Notes: generated by a model not told the origin, from the sequence alone. A DNA stretch of 21,680 bases from an uncultured Collinsella sp. (GCA_900757465.1 CAAENY010000084.1:1-21680), one strand, 5' to 3'; counted from the first letter of the stretch, positions 8,545 through 15,734 are shown. Program-made: numbers and translations.

Positions 8545-8594
8545 GGAAAATTTCTTAAAAAAGTTCTTGTCCTAAGCTGATTCGTCCGTATAAT
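8545..8594 (+). promoter_or_regulatory. Promoter of the tRNA-Asn pair with AT-rich UP-like segment
   Basis: The -10 box is a perfect TATAAT (8589-8594). TTGTCC (8567-8572) matches the -35 consensus at four of six positions with a 16-nt spacer. Immediately upstream, 8545-8565 is rich in A and T tracts, like the UP elements of stable-RNA promoters. Predicted initiation is near 8601, giving a leader of about 24 nt before the first tRNA. Confidence 0.75.
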
Positions 8595-8624
8595 AAACTT
8601 CGTTGCTTGAGAGCACGCACCTAT

Positions 8625-8699
8625 TCCTCGGTAGCTCAATGGTAGAGCACGCGGCTGTTAACCGCGCTGTTGTAGGTTCGAGTCCTACCCGGGGAGCCA
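8625..8699 (+). tRNA. tRNA-Asn (anticodon GUU), copy 1
   Basis: The full cloverleaf can be drawn: acceptor TCCTCGG pairs with CCGGGGA (one G:U), D-stem GCTC/GAGC, anticodon stem CGCGG/CCGCG around loop CTGTTAA with anticodon GTT at 8657-8659, and T-arm GTAGG-TTCGAGT-CCTAC. The discriminator is G, and CCA (8697-8699) is encoded. The anticodon reads the Asn codons AAC and AAU. It is identical to the second copy. Confidence 0.97.
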
Positions 8700-8708
8700 G
8701 AATTTTCC

Positions 8709-8729
8709 AGCCCTTTCCGTTGGGCTTTT
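8709..8729 (+). terminator. Weak hairpin plus T-run between the two tRNAs
   Basis: AGCCC (8709-8713) pairs with GGGCT (8722-8726), followed by TTTT (8726-8729). The 5-bp stem is short, so it may serve partial termination or tRNA processing of a bicistronic transcript rather than full termination. Confidence 0.35.
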
Positions 8730-8733
8730 AAAT

Positions 8734-8808
8734 TCCTCGGTAGCTCAATGGTAGAGCACGCGGCTGTTAACCGCGCTGTTGTAGGTTCGAGTCCTACCCG
8801 GGGAGCCA
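8734..8808 (+). tRNA. tRNA-Asn (anticodon GUU), copy 2
   Basis: This gene is identical over all 75 nt to the copy 109 bp upstream, including the encoded CCA (8806-8808). No separate promoter is visible in the 34-nt spacer, so it is probably co-transcribed with copy 1. A strong terminator follows 6 nt later. Confidence 0.97.
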
Positions 8809-8814
8809 GGTTGT

Positions 8815-8844
8815 AAAACCCGTCGCTTATGCGGCGGGTTTTTT
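8815..8844 (+). terminator. Intrinsic terminator of the tRNA-Asn operon
   Basis: AAAACCCG (8815-8822) pairs with CGGGTTTT (8835-8842), the stem continues with a T:G and CGC/GCG pairs, and the loop is TTAT. Six T residues (8839-8844) overlap the 3' arm. The A-run on the 5' side means it may also function on the opposite strand. Confidence 0.92.
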
Positions 8845-8940
8845 CATGTCGCGATCGCCGGTCGCGAACGTTACCATATCAACATTTCGTGTCGAGGATG
8901 TAATCCCGCGACCCACCACCTCAACATGGCGCGGTCGTTG

Positions 8941-8946
8941 TAGAAT
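8941..8946 (+). promoter_or_regulatory. Putative -10 box of the asp23-fakA operon
   Basis: TAGAAT lies 57 nt before the GTG start of asp23. No clear -35 hexamer is found at 16-18 nt spacing. The whole 158-bp gap (8845-9002) otherwise holds short GC-rich palindromes such as TCGCGA twice near 8849-8867 and a hairpin at 8971-8987. A promoter is needed here because a strong terminator precedes the gap. Confidence 0.4.
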
Positions 8947-8970
8947 ATTGCAATGATTGCTCCCACGAGA

Positions 8971-8987
8971 TGGTGCCGCGAGCACCA
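8971..8987 (+). promoter_or_regulatory. Small leader hairpin just upstream of the asp23 ribosome-binding site
   Basis: TGGTGC (8971-8976) pairs with GCACCA (8982-8987) around CGCGA. It ends 3 nt before AAGGAGA (8991-8997). It could influence initiation or mRNA stability. It also covers the alternative upstream ATG at 8970, which argues against that start. Confidence 0.3.
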
Positions 8988-9002
8988 GATAAGGAGATTC
9001 TT

Positions 9003-9359
9003 GTGTCTGAGACCATTAACGGCAGCCTGAGCGTCTCAAACGACGTTATTGCCGATATTGCCGGTTATGCCGCGATGACGTGCTATGGCGTCGTCGGTAT
9101 GGCCGAGCAGCTCCAGGGCGCCGAGAGCGTGCGCCTGCTTGCCGGTCAGCGCCTCCGCAAGGGCGTGCTTGTCTCCGCCGACGAGAACGGCCTTACGGTC
9201 GATCTTCACGTCGTGCTCGAGAACGGCGTCAACATGAAGTCCGTCTGCCACAATCTTTCGAGCTCCGTTGCCTTCACTTTGCAGGAGATCGCCCAGATCG
9301 ATCCCGCCAGCCTTAAGATCGGCATCCATATCGACGCGCTCAAGAGCCGTCTGAACTAG
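9003..9359 (+). CDS. Asp23/Gls24 family envelope-stress protein (YloU-like)
   Basis: The 118-residue protein belongs to the Asp23/Gls24 (DUF322) family, whose members are often linked to alkaline or envelope stress and in staphylococci form a membrane-associated layer. Family features seen are SNDVIADIAGYAAMTCYGVVGMAE near the N-terminus and a VDLHVVLENGVNMKSVCHNL strand-helix. It ends in a SLKIGIHIDALK strand. I chose GTG 9003 because AAGGAGA lies 5 nt upstream. An in-frame ATG at 8970 would add 11 residues but has no ribosome-binding site. It sits directly before fakA, matching the yloU-yloV pair of Bacillus. The precise function is unknown, and a role with fatty-acid kinase or the membrane is inference from location. 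Confidence 0.88.
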   Translation: MSETINGSLSVSNDVIADIAGYAAMTCYGVVGMAEQLQGAESVRLLAGQRLRKGVLVSADENGLTVDLHVVLENGVNMKSVCHNLSSSVAFTLQEIAQIDPASLKIGIHIDALKSRLN

Positions 9360-9386
9360 CATCCGAAAACGGAGATTCAAATACCC

Positions 9387-11048
9387 ATGATTGCAAAGAC
9401 CATTCGCACCTGTTTTCCGATCGCTGCGGCTGCCGTTTCCGACAAGGCCGAGGAGATCAACAAGCTCAACGTCTTCCCCGTACCCGACGGCGATACCGGC
9501 ACCAACATGTCGCTCACGCTCGCCTCGGTGACCAAGGAGCTCTCCGCCCTTCCTGCCGATGCCGACATGGAGGCCATCGCCGGCGCCATCACTCACGGCT
9601 CCCTCATGGGCGCCCGCGGTAACTCCGGCGTCATCACGTCGCAGATTCTGCGCGGCGTGGCCGAGGGCCTCGTCTCTGCCGATGAGCCCATCACCTCCGC
9701 CAACATCGCTTATGCGTTCCGTCGTGCCGTCAAGGTCGCCTTCCAGGCCGTCCGCAAGCCCATCGAGGGCACGATCCTCACGGTACTGCGCGATGTCTCG
9801 ACCAAGGCCGACGAGTGCGAAAAGAAGAAGTTCTCGGCCGAGGACGCGCTCGATGCCATCGTTGTCGAGGCCTACCAGTCTGTCGCCCGCACGCCCGACC
9901 TGCTGCCGGTTCTGAAGGAGAACGGCGTGGTCGACTCCGGCGCCTTTGGCTTTGCCATCTTCTTGGAGAACTTTGTTGCCGCTGCGCTCGGCCGTAGCAC
10001 CGTTGTCGAGGATTTCTCCGCCACGTTTGATTCTGCCGGCTCTGCCCGCGATGCGGCCCTCGGTCGCGTTGAGATCGAGGCCAACGATGACTGGGAGGGC
10101 TCGGAGTTCCGCTACTGCAACGAGTTCCTCTTTAAGGCCGATGCCCCGTTTGACGAGGACGAGTGCCTTAAGTTCCTGGGCTCCATGGGCGACTGCGAGT
10201 TGCTCGTGGGTGCCTACCCCGACTACAAGATCCACGTGCACTCCAACACCCCCAACCTGGTGCTCGAGCACATGCTGCAGCTCGGTCAGATCTATGAGGT
10301 CTTTATCCACAACATGGAGATGGAGGCCCACGACCGTACCGCTAAGATTCACGAGGACCAGGAGAAGGCCGCCGAGCCCGCCAAGGCCCTGGGCTTTGTC
10401 GCCGTTGCCGCCGGTTCCGGCGAGGCCGACATCCTCAAGTCCCTCGGCGTTGACGTGATCGTGTCGGGTGGTCAGACCATGAACCCCTCGACTGCAGACC
10501 TGCTGGGCGCTGTTGACCAGGTCAACGCGACCTCGGTCATCATCCTGCCCAATAACGGCAACATCCGCATGGCCGCCGAGGCCGCTGCCTCTGCCTGTAC
10601 CGACAAGAAGGTCGCCGTCGTTCCCACCAAGACCGTTCCGCAGGCCTTCTCCGCGCTGTTCGCCGTCCTGCCCGATTCCGAGCTCGAGGACGCCGTCGCC
10701 GCTATGGTCGACGCCATCAGCGAGGTCCGCGATGGCGAGGTCACCTGCGCCGTGCGAGACTCCAGCGCCTCCGACGGCTCGCCGATTCACTCCGGTGACG
10801 TCATGGGTATCATCGCCGGTTCCATCGACGTGGTCGGCTCCGACGTGAAGCAGGTCACGCTCGATTGCATCAACCGCATGCAGGAGGAAGAGGAGGGCGA
10901 CGCGCTGACGATTCTGGCCGGCGAGGAACTGTCCGATGAGGCCTTCCAGGAGATCGTCGACGCTATCGAGGAGGCTCAGCCCGACCTGGAGATCGACGCC
11001 CATCGTGGCGAGCAGCCGCTCTATCCCGTGATCTTCTCGATCGAGTAG
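9387..11048 (+). CDS. fakA: Fatty acid kinase subunit FakA (DhaL / DAK2 domain, YloV)
   Basis: FakA phosphorylates fatty acids held by a FakB (DegV-type) partner, giving acyl-phosphate for PlsY-dependent phospholipid synthesis. The 553-residue protein begins with a DhaL kinase domain: LNVFPVPDGDTGTNM (Asp34 and Asp36 as Mg ligands) and GARGNSGVITSQILRG (residues 75-90). The middle domain shows Cys244 in RYCNEF and His283/His285 in KIHVHSNTP, matching the Cys/His/His pattern of FakA. The C-terminal domain has GVDVIVSGGQTMNPST and ILPNNGNI motifs. The ATG has GGAG 12 nt upstream, a little far, but no alternative start is better. No FakB gene is present in the window. It follows asp23 and precedes recG, as in many Firmicutes. 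Confidence 0.93.
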   Translation: MIAKTIRTCFPIAAAAVSDKAEEINKLNVFPVPDGDTGTNMSLTLASVTKELSALPADADMEAIAGAITHGSLMGARGNSGVITSQILRGVAEGLVSADEPITSANIAYAFRRAVKVAFQAVRKPIEGTILTVLRDVSTKADECEKKKFSAEDALDAIVVEAYQSVARTPDLLPVLKENGVVDSGAFGFAIFLENFVAAALGRSTVVEDFSATFDSAGSARDAALGRVEIEANDDWEGSEFRYCNEFLFKADAPFDEDECLKFLGSMGDCELLVGAYPDYKIHVHSNTPNLVLEHMLQLGQIYEVFIHNMEMEAHDRTAKIHEDQEKAAEPAKALGFVAVAAGSGEADILKSLGVDVIVSGGQTMNPSTADLLGAVDQVNATSVIILPNNGNIRMAAEAAASACTDKKVAVVPTKTVPQAFSALFAVLPDSELEDAVAAMVDAISEVRDGEVTCAVRDSSASDGSPIHSGDVMGIIAGSIDVVGSDVKQVTLDCINRMQEEEEGDALTILAGEELSDEAFQEIVDAIEEAQPDLEIDAHRGEQPLYPVIFSIE

Positions 11049-11058
11049 GCAACTGCCC

Positions 11059-13236
11059 ATGTCCGAGCTGTGCTCCGTGCCGCGCGTCTCGGAGCGCTTT
11101 GCCCAGAGCAATGCGCTCGACGAGGATATCGCGCGACTCAAATATGTTTCGGGTAAACGTGAGGAGGCCCTTCGCCGTTTGGGAATTCGGACGGTGGGGG
11201 ACCTCCTTCTCCATATTCCTCATCGATACCTCGACTTTACCCGTTCGTGGTCCATCGAGATGGCGCCCATCGGCACTGTTTGCACCATCATCGCCACGGT
11301 CGACCGTATCGTCCAAAAACAGCCGCGTCCGCGCATGCAGGTGACCGAGGTCTCACTCGTTGACGAGACGGGCGTGCTGCAGGTCGCCTTTTTCCGCCAG
11401 CCCTGGATTGCCCAGCAGCTTAAGCAGGGCGACCGCCTGGCCGTGATGGGCAAGGTTGAGTTTGCCTACGGGTTTAAGCAGATGGCCTCGCCGCACTTTG
11501 AAAAGCTCGAGGAAGGGCGTGCCGCAGGCACCATCCTGCCGGTCCATTACGTGAGTGATGGCGTGAGCCAGGCGTGGATGCGCCGCATCGTAAGCGGCGC
11601 GCTCGAGGTCGTCGGCAATCCGTTCGATCCCATTCCCGCGCCTCTGCGTGTCAAGCGGCGCCTGATGAGCAATGCCCGCGCGCTGCGCTCGATCCACTTT
11701 CCCTCGAGCATGGCCGAGCGCGACATCGCGCGCCGGCGCCTTGCCTACGAGGAATGCCTCTACTTGCAACTCGCGCTGCGCCTGCGCAGCGACGGCGGCT
11801 TGGTCGACGTGGTGCCTTACGCGCATAATGTGGGCGAGCATCTGGGCGCGCTTAAACAGGCCCTGCCGTTTTCGCTGAGCGACGAGCAGGAGGCCGCGTT
11901 CCAAGACATCCTGCATGATATGTGCGATGGCGGGCGCGTGATGAACCGGCTGCTGCTGGGCGATGTCGGTACCGGCAAGACCGCCGTTGCCGCCTGCGCG
12001 CTGGCTGTGGCTGCCGATAGCGGTACGCAGGCCTGCGTTATGGCGCCCACGGGCGTTCTGGCGCGCCAATATGCCGATAAGACCGGCCCTCTGCTCTCGC
12101 AGGCCGGCATGTCCTGGGCGCTTCTGACGGGTGCCACGCCGGCGGCCGAGCGCGAACGGATCCATGCCCAGCTGGAATCGGGCGAGCTTGATGTGCTCTT
12201 TGGCACCCATGCGGTCCTTTCGGATGACGTTACGTTCAAGCACCTGTCGCTCGTGGTCATCGATGAACAGCACCGCTTTGGCGTCGGCCAACGCAACGCC
12301 CTGCGCGCGAAGGGACCCGGTGCCGATCTGCTCGTTATGACGGCAACGCCCATCCCGCGTACGCTGGCGCTTTCGGTCTACGGCGATCTGGATACGAGCA
12401 TCATCCGTCATCGGCCCGTCCCCGGCGCTGGCGTGTCGACACGCGTGCTCACCGAGTCGAGCCGTGACCTCGCCTATGGCGCCATCCGCGAGGCGCATGA
12501 AAAGGGTCAGCAGGCCTACGTGATTTGCCCGCTCGTGGAGCCGAGTGACTCGGCAGATGAGCTGGAAGACGTGCCCGGTATTGCCCGCGACGATGAGGGC
12601 CGCGTAACCGTCCCCGTGCCGCTGCACGATACGGCGACCGAGCTCGACCGACTGCGTCTTGCGTTGCCGGGGCTTACCGTCGAGCGCCTTCACGGCCGCC
12701 TGCCGGCGGGGGAGAAGGATAGGGTCATCGATGCCTTCAAGCGCGGCGAGATCGATGTGCTCGTCTCGACTACGGTGGTCGAGGTGGGCGTCGACGTGCC
12801 TAACGCCACCGTCATGGTCATCGAGAACGGCGAGCGCTTTGGTTTGGCGGCGCTGCATCAGCTGCGCGGTCGCGTGGGCCGTGGCAGCGTGTCGGGCACG
12901 TGCCTGGTCATGACGCACTCCAAGGGCAACGGCGGCGCATCGGCGGCGCAAGACCGTCTCCAGTCGCTCGAAAAAACCTCGGATGGCTTTACGCTCGCCC
13001 AGATGGACCTGCGTCTGCGCCACGAGGGCGAAATCCTGGGGTACCGCCAGCATGGCGGCGTGACCTTGCGCTTTGTGGACCTGGACGCCGATGAGGACCT
13101 TATCGAATGGGCCCATTTGGACGCGGTCGAGCTCTTGCGGTATGCTTGCACCCTTGACTCCGTGGCGACGCGCCCCCTGCGCGATGCGGTCGCCATGCGA
13201 TATCGACACATTTTTAAGGAGGTCAGCGGAGGATGA
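11059..13236 (+). CDS. recG: ATP-dependent DNA helicase RecG
   Basis: RecG is a superfamily 2 translocase that remodels stalled forks and branched DNA. The 725-residue protein has an N-terminal wedge/OB domain containing VGDLLLHIPHRYLDFTR. The helicase motifs follow: motif I GDVGTGKT (301-308), motif II DEQHRFGVGQR (Asp402), motif III MTATPIPRTLALS and motif VI ALHQLRGRVGRG. Motif I usually reads GDVGSGKT. The C-terminal DLRLRHEGEILGYRQHG differs from the common DLxxRGPGExxGxxQSG form but aligns well. The ATG lies 11 nt after fakA with no clear ribosome-binding site, suggesting reinitiation after fakA. The end overlaps rsmD (ATGA). Confidence 0.96.
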   Translation: MSELCSVPRVSERFAQSNALDEDIARLKYVSGKREEALRRLGIRTVGDLLLHIPHRYLDFTRSWSIEMAPIGTVCTIIATVDRIVQKQPRPRMQVTEVSLVDETGVLQVAFFRQPWIAQQLKQGDRLAVMGKVEFAYGFKQMASPHFEKLEEGRAAGTILPVHYVSDGVSQAWMRRIVSGALEVVGNPFDPIPAPLRVKRRLMSNARALRSIHFPSSMAERDIARRRLAYEECLYLQLALRLRSDGGLVDVVPYAHNVGEHLGALKQALPFSLSDEQEAAFQDILHDMCDGGRVMNRLLLGDVGTGKTAVAACALAVAADSGTQACVMAPTGVLARQYADKTGPLLSQAGMSWALLTGATPAAERERIHAQLESGELDVLFGTHAVLSDDVTFKHLSLVVIDEQHRFGVGQRNALRAKGPGADLLVMTATPIPRTLALSVYGDLDTSIIRHRPVPGAGVSTRVLTESSRDLAYGAIREAHEKGQQAYVICPLVEPSDSADELEDVPGIARDDEGRVTVPVPLHDTATELDRLRLALPGLTVERLHGRLPAGEKDRVIDAFKRGEIDVLVSTTVVEVGVDVPNATVMVIENGERFGLAALHQLRGRVGRGSVSGTCLVMTHSKGNGGASAAQDRLQSLEKTSDGFTLAQMDLRLRHEGEILGYRQHGGVTLRFVDLDADEDLIEWAHLDAVELLRYACTLDSVATRPLRDAVAMRYRHIFKEVSGG

Positions 13237-13877
13237 GAATCATCGGCGGTGAATGGCGCGGCCGCAAGATCGAAGAGCCGCGTGGGCGCGATGTCACCCG
13301 CCCCACGACTGATCGCGTACGCGAGGCGTGCGCATCTATGGTCATGTCGGCGTTCGATTTCGATTTGGACGAGGTCCGCGTGCTGGACGCCTTTGGCGGC
13401 TCCGGTGCCCTGGGAATCGAGATGCTCTCGCGTGGCGCCCGCTCGCTCACCACGTTCGAGATCGATCGCAACGCCGCGCGGCTCATTACCAAGAATATCG
13501 AGTCGCTCTGCCGTGACCGTGCGCGTTGGCGCGTTGTCACGGGCGACATGCTGGCGAGTGCCTCGCGCGGTCGTGTGCCGGGCGGCCCCTTTGATCTGGT
13601 CCTGCTCGACCCACCATATACTTTTGGTGCCGAGCCGGTCGAGGAGCTGCTGCAGAACCTGGCTCAGCAGGGTCTGCTTGCACCTGGCGCTTATGCCCTG
13701 TTTGAGCATGCCGCTGCCGATGCGGGCGCGCATCCGGCAGACTTTGAGACTGTACGTGAGAAGCGCTACGGCATTACCTCGGTTGACTTGCTGCGCTGGG
13801 TGGCCATGGACGAGAACGACCATGCTGACGAGAACGAAAATGACGAGGATGCGCCTTCGGAGGACACCCATGAATGA
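13233..13877 (+). CDS. rsmD: 16S rRNA (guanine(966)-N2)-methyltransferase RsmD
   Basis: RsmD methylates G966 of 16S rRNA. The 214-residue protein has the signature start MRIIGGEWRGRKI, then TRPTTDRVREA. The SAM-binding motif is LDAFGGSGALGIEMLSRGA, and the catalytic motif is DPPY (126-129). The last 25 residues are a Asp/Glu/Asn-rich tail absent from the core fold. The ATG overlaps the recG stop and is preceded by AAGGAGG (13217-13223) and GGAGG (13228-13232), a strong initiation site. It overlaps coaD by 8 nt, and rsmD-coaD is a widely conserved pair. Confidence 0.95.
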   Translation: MRIIGGEWRGRKIEEPRGRDVTRPTTDRVREACASMVMSAFDFDLDEVRVLDAFGGSGALGIEMLSRGARSLTTFEIDRNAARLITKNIESLCRDRARWRVVTGDMLASASRGRVPGGPFDLVLLDPPYTFGAEPVEELLQNLAQQGLLAPGAYALFEHAAADAGAHPADFETVREKRYGITSVDLLRWVAMDENDHADENENDEDAPSEDTHE

Positions 13878-14367
13878 CACCATCAACCGCGTGATCGTCC
13901 CGGGTACCTTCGATCCAATCACCTTTGGCCATATCGACGTCATCCGCCGCGCCCGCCGCATCTTTCCCAGCGTGATCGTCGCTGTGGCCGAATCGCAGGG
14001 CAAAAACGGTGTCGGCACCACGTTTATGCTCGACGAGCGCGTGGCGCTGGCCCGCGAGGCGCTTGGTGATATCGACGGCGTCGAGGTCCTGCCCTTTACC
14101 GGCCTCTTGGTCGACTTCGCTCGCGAGCAGGGGGCAGGAGCCGTGGTCAAGGGCCTGCGCGCCATGACCGACTTTGAGTATGAGCTGCAGCAGGCCGACC
14201 TCAACTATCGCTTGGATAACGAGCTGGAGTCCATCTTTGTCATGAGTGCGCCGCAGTACGGCTATATCTCGAGCTCGGTCGTTCGCCAGATCGCCTCGCT
14301 CGGCAGCGATGTATCGACGTTTGTCCCGTCCAACGTGGTCGAAGCGCTCAAACATCGCTTTTCGTGA
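13870..14367 (+). CDS. coaD: Phosphopantetheine adenylyltransferase CoaD
   Basis: CoaD transfers AMP from ATP to 4'-phosphopantetheine, the penultimate step of coenzyme A synthesis. The 165-residue protein shows PGTFDPITFGHIDVI (T-x-G-H nucleotidyltransferase motif at 18-21), KGLRAMTDFEYELQ and the C-terminal YGYISSSVVRQIASLG, all diagnostic. The start is ATG 13870, inside the end of rsmD. The reading frame stays open far upstream, but those codons only overlap rsmD out of frame and are not part of coaD. The CoA made supplies the prosthetic arm of the ACP encoded 3 kb downstream. Confidence 0.96.
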   Translation: MNDTINRVIVPGTFDPITFGHIDVIRRARRIFPSVIVAVAESQGKNGVGTTFMLDERVALAREALGDIDGVEVLPFTGLLVDFAREQGAGAVVKGLRAMTDFEYELQQADLNYRLDNELESIFVMSAPQYGYISSSVVRQIASLGSDVSTFVPSNVVEALKHRFS

Positions 14368-14391
14368 CGTTTCTTATTGCCTGGTGGCATG

Positions 14392-14400
14392 TGGTAAACT
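14392..14400 (+). promoter_or_regulatory. Putative extended -10 promoter upstream of the coiled-coil gene
   Basis: TGGTAAACT matches TGnTAnnnT (-10 TAAACT at 14395-14400). No -35 box at normal spacing is convincing. No strong terminator separates coaD from this gene, so it would be an internal promoter. Confidence 0.4.
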
Positions 14401-14435
14401 AGCACGATGATATGTTACCTATGAAAGGAGACCGG

Positions 14436-14933
14436 ATGCCGGGCGAGAATTTTCCTGGCGATAGGATCGTCAGCTTGGTCGATGAGCTCGAAGGGCTGAT
14501 CGAGGAAGCCAAGCCGCCTTTCGGCAAGAACGCTCAGTTCAAGGTCATCGACGCCGACGTGTTCTTCAACATCCTCGACGAGATCCGCATGAGCTATCCC
14601 GAGGAGTGGCAGAAGTCCCGCCGTATCCTTAAGGAGCGCGAGGAGCTTATGGCTTCCGCCGCCGCCCAGGCCGATTCCATCATCGCCGACGCTCAGCAGC
14701 AGGCCCTCACCATTGCCGGTGAGCAGGAGATCGTCCGCCTTGCTCAGCAGCAGGCCGACGACATCCGCGATCGTGCCCAGCAGTACGAGCGCGAGACGCG
14801 TTATGCTGCCGAGGACTACGCAGAGCAGGTCTTTACGCACTTGGAGGAGAACCTCAAGAGCCTGACCGGCACCGTTACCCGTTGCCGTCAGCAGCTCAAC
14901 GAGGGTGCCGCCCAGCAGAATGGTCAGTGGTAA
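14436..14933 (+). CDS. Uncharacterised coiled-coil protein (ATP synthase B-subunit/DivIVA-like)
   Basis: The 165-residue product has an N-terminal segment with VSLVDELEGLIEEAK and a conserved-looking ADVFFNILDEIRMSYPEEW. A long Ala/Gln/Glu-rich helix follows (about residues 65-145, with repeats such as AAAQADSIIADAQQQA) that should form a coiled coil. There is no signal peptide or membrane segment. Proteins of this size and style next to coaD in Firmicutes and related phyla are often labelled ATPase or H+-ATPase subunit, probably only because of coiled-coil similarity. I chose ATG 14436 because AAAGGAG (14424-14430) lies 5 nt upstream. The ATG at 14412 precedes that site. The stop overlaps the yceD start (TAATG). 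Function unknown. Confidence 0.8.
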   Translation: MPGENFPGDRIVSLVDELEGLIEEAKPPFGKNAQFKVIDADVFFNILDEIRMSYPEEWQKSRRILKEREELMASAAAQADSIIADAQQQALTIAGEQEIVRLAQQQADDIRDRAQQYERETRYAAEDYAEQVFTHLEENLKSLTGTVTRCRQQLNEGAAQQNGQW

Positions 14934-15487
14934 TGGCTGAGTTCCCGAGCGTTACCGTCGATCTATCTGAGCAGCTCGAGTTTCCTGGAGATTCGTATCC
15001 GCTGACCGGTAAGGTCGATGTCGCCACCTACACGGTGGGCGAGAAGGAGTACCAGCTGCAGGACGGCATCGACTACGACGTTGTCTTTACCAATGCCGGT
15101 ACCGGTGTCTTGCTCACGGGCATGGTCCGCGCGCACGCCACCGGCGAGTGCGACCGTTGCCTGGAGCTCGCCTCGTTTGATATCGCCGGCGAGATCGAGG
15201 AGTTCTACCTCTTTGAGGAGCCCGAGGATCCCGAGGCATACGAGGACGGCTACGAGCTCCTGGGTGAGGAACGCATCGTCGATCTGGGTGAGCCCATCAA
15301 TGACGCGGTCGTCATGGACACGCCGTTTGTGGTGCTCTGCAAGCCCGATTGCCGCGGTCTGTGCCCCACTTGCGGTTGCAATCTCAACGTCGAGCAATGC
15401 GATTGCGCCGCCCAGGCAGACGCAGAATGGGCCGCTGCCACGGAAAATCCATTTGCAGCATTGAAGAATCTCAAGCTCGATGAGTAA
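14933..15487 (+). CDS. yceD: YceD/DUF177 family 23S rRNA-accumulation protein
   Basis: YceD proteins are encoded beside rpmF and are needed for normal 23S rRNA levels in some bacteria and plastids. The 184-residue protein has the two family cysteine regions: GECDRCLE in the middle, and near the C-terminus LCKPDCRGLCPTCGCNLN followed by QCDC, seven cysteines in all, probably a metal-binding element. The middle is acidic. The start ATG 14933 overlaps the upstream TAA, indicating coupling. An in-frame frame extends upstream to 14882 but lies within the preceding gene. Downstream, rpmF follows after 64 bp. Confidence 0.9.
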   Translation: MAEFPSVTVDLSEQLEFPGDSYPLTGKVDVATYTVGEKEYQLQDGIDYDVVFTNAGTGVLLTGMVRAHATGECDRCLELASFDIAGEIEEFYLFEEPEDPEAYEDGYELLGEERIVDLGEPINDAVVMDTPFVVLCKPDCRGLCPTCGCNLNVEQCDCAAQADAEWAAATENPFAALKNLKLDE

Positions 15488-15492
15488 AACTG

Positions 15493-15501
15493 TGGTAGTA
15501 T
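15493..15501 (+). promoter_or_regulatory. Putative extended -10 promoter of rpmF
   Basis: TGGTAGTAT fits TGnTAnnnT and starts 6 nt after the yceD stop. There is no recognisable -35. It would give an rpmF leader of about 45 nt. Confidence 0.35.
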
Positions 15502-15551
15502 CGCTACTTGCGCGTAATCGCCACACTGGATAGTTCATAAGGAAGGTCACT

Positions 15552-15731
15552 ATGCCCGTACCTAAACAAAAGCAGGGTCGTATCCGCACTCACACCCGTC
15601 GTTCCGCCAACATGAAGATCTCGGCTGCGGCTCAGTCCACGTGCCCCCGTTGCGGCGCTGTCAAGCTTCCGCACCACGTGTGCCCCAGCTGCGGTTTCTA
15701 CAAGGACCGCGAGGTTATCGTTACCGAGTAA
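15552..15731 (+). CDS. rpmF: 50S ribosomal protein L32
   Basis: This is a 59-residue zinc-binding L32. It starts MPVPKQKQGRIRTHTRRS, close to the family consensus MAVPKxKxSKxRxxxRR. It keeps the zinc ribbon Cys31-x2-Cys34 and Cys44-x2-Cys47 (TCPRCGAV, VCPSCGFY), so this is the C+ form that needs zinc. AAGGAAGG (15539-15546) sits 5 nt before the ATG. A terminator lies 40 nt downstream. The yceD-rpmF-plsX order is common in bacteria. Confidence 0.97.
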   Translation: MPVPKQKQGRIRTHTRRSANMKISAAAQSTCPRCGAVKLPHHVCPSCGFYKDREVIVTE

Positions 15732-15734
15732 CGG

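Noticed and set aside
8625..8808. Direct repeats spaced by 34 bp, possibly CRISPR-like
   Set aside because: Each repeat folds as a complete tRNA-Asn with anticodon GUU and CCA. There are only two copies and no cas genes.
9036..11141. A 701-codon open frame on the minus strand across asp23 and fakA, and similarly long minus-strand frames at 7162-8394 and 11353-13209
   Set aside because: They mirror well-identified + strand genes. GC-rich codon use suppresses stop codons in the opposite frames. Their translations are repetitive in Leu/Gly/Asp/Val/Ala with no recognisable domain.
13249..14367. A single open frame running through rsmD into coaD, suggesting a fusion
   Set aside because: The upstream half is rsmD read in the wrong frame (Arg/Ser/Thr-rich nonsense). 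rsmD is intact in its own frame and coaD has its own ATG at 13870.
14412..14435. ATG 14412 as start of the coiled-coil gene
   Set aside because: The strong AAAGGAG site lies between this ATG and the ATG at 14436, so it serves the later start.
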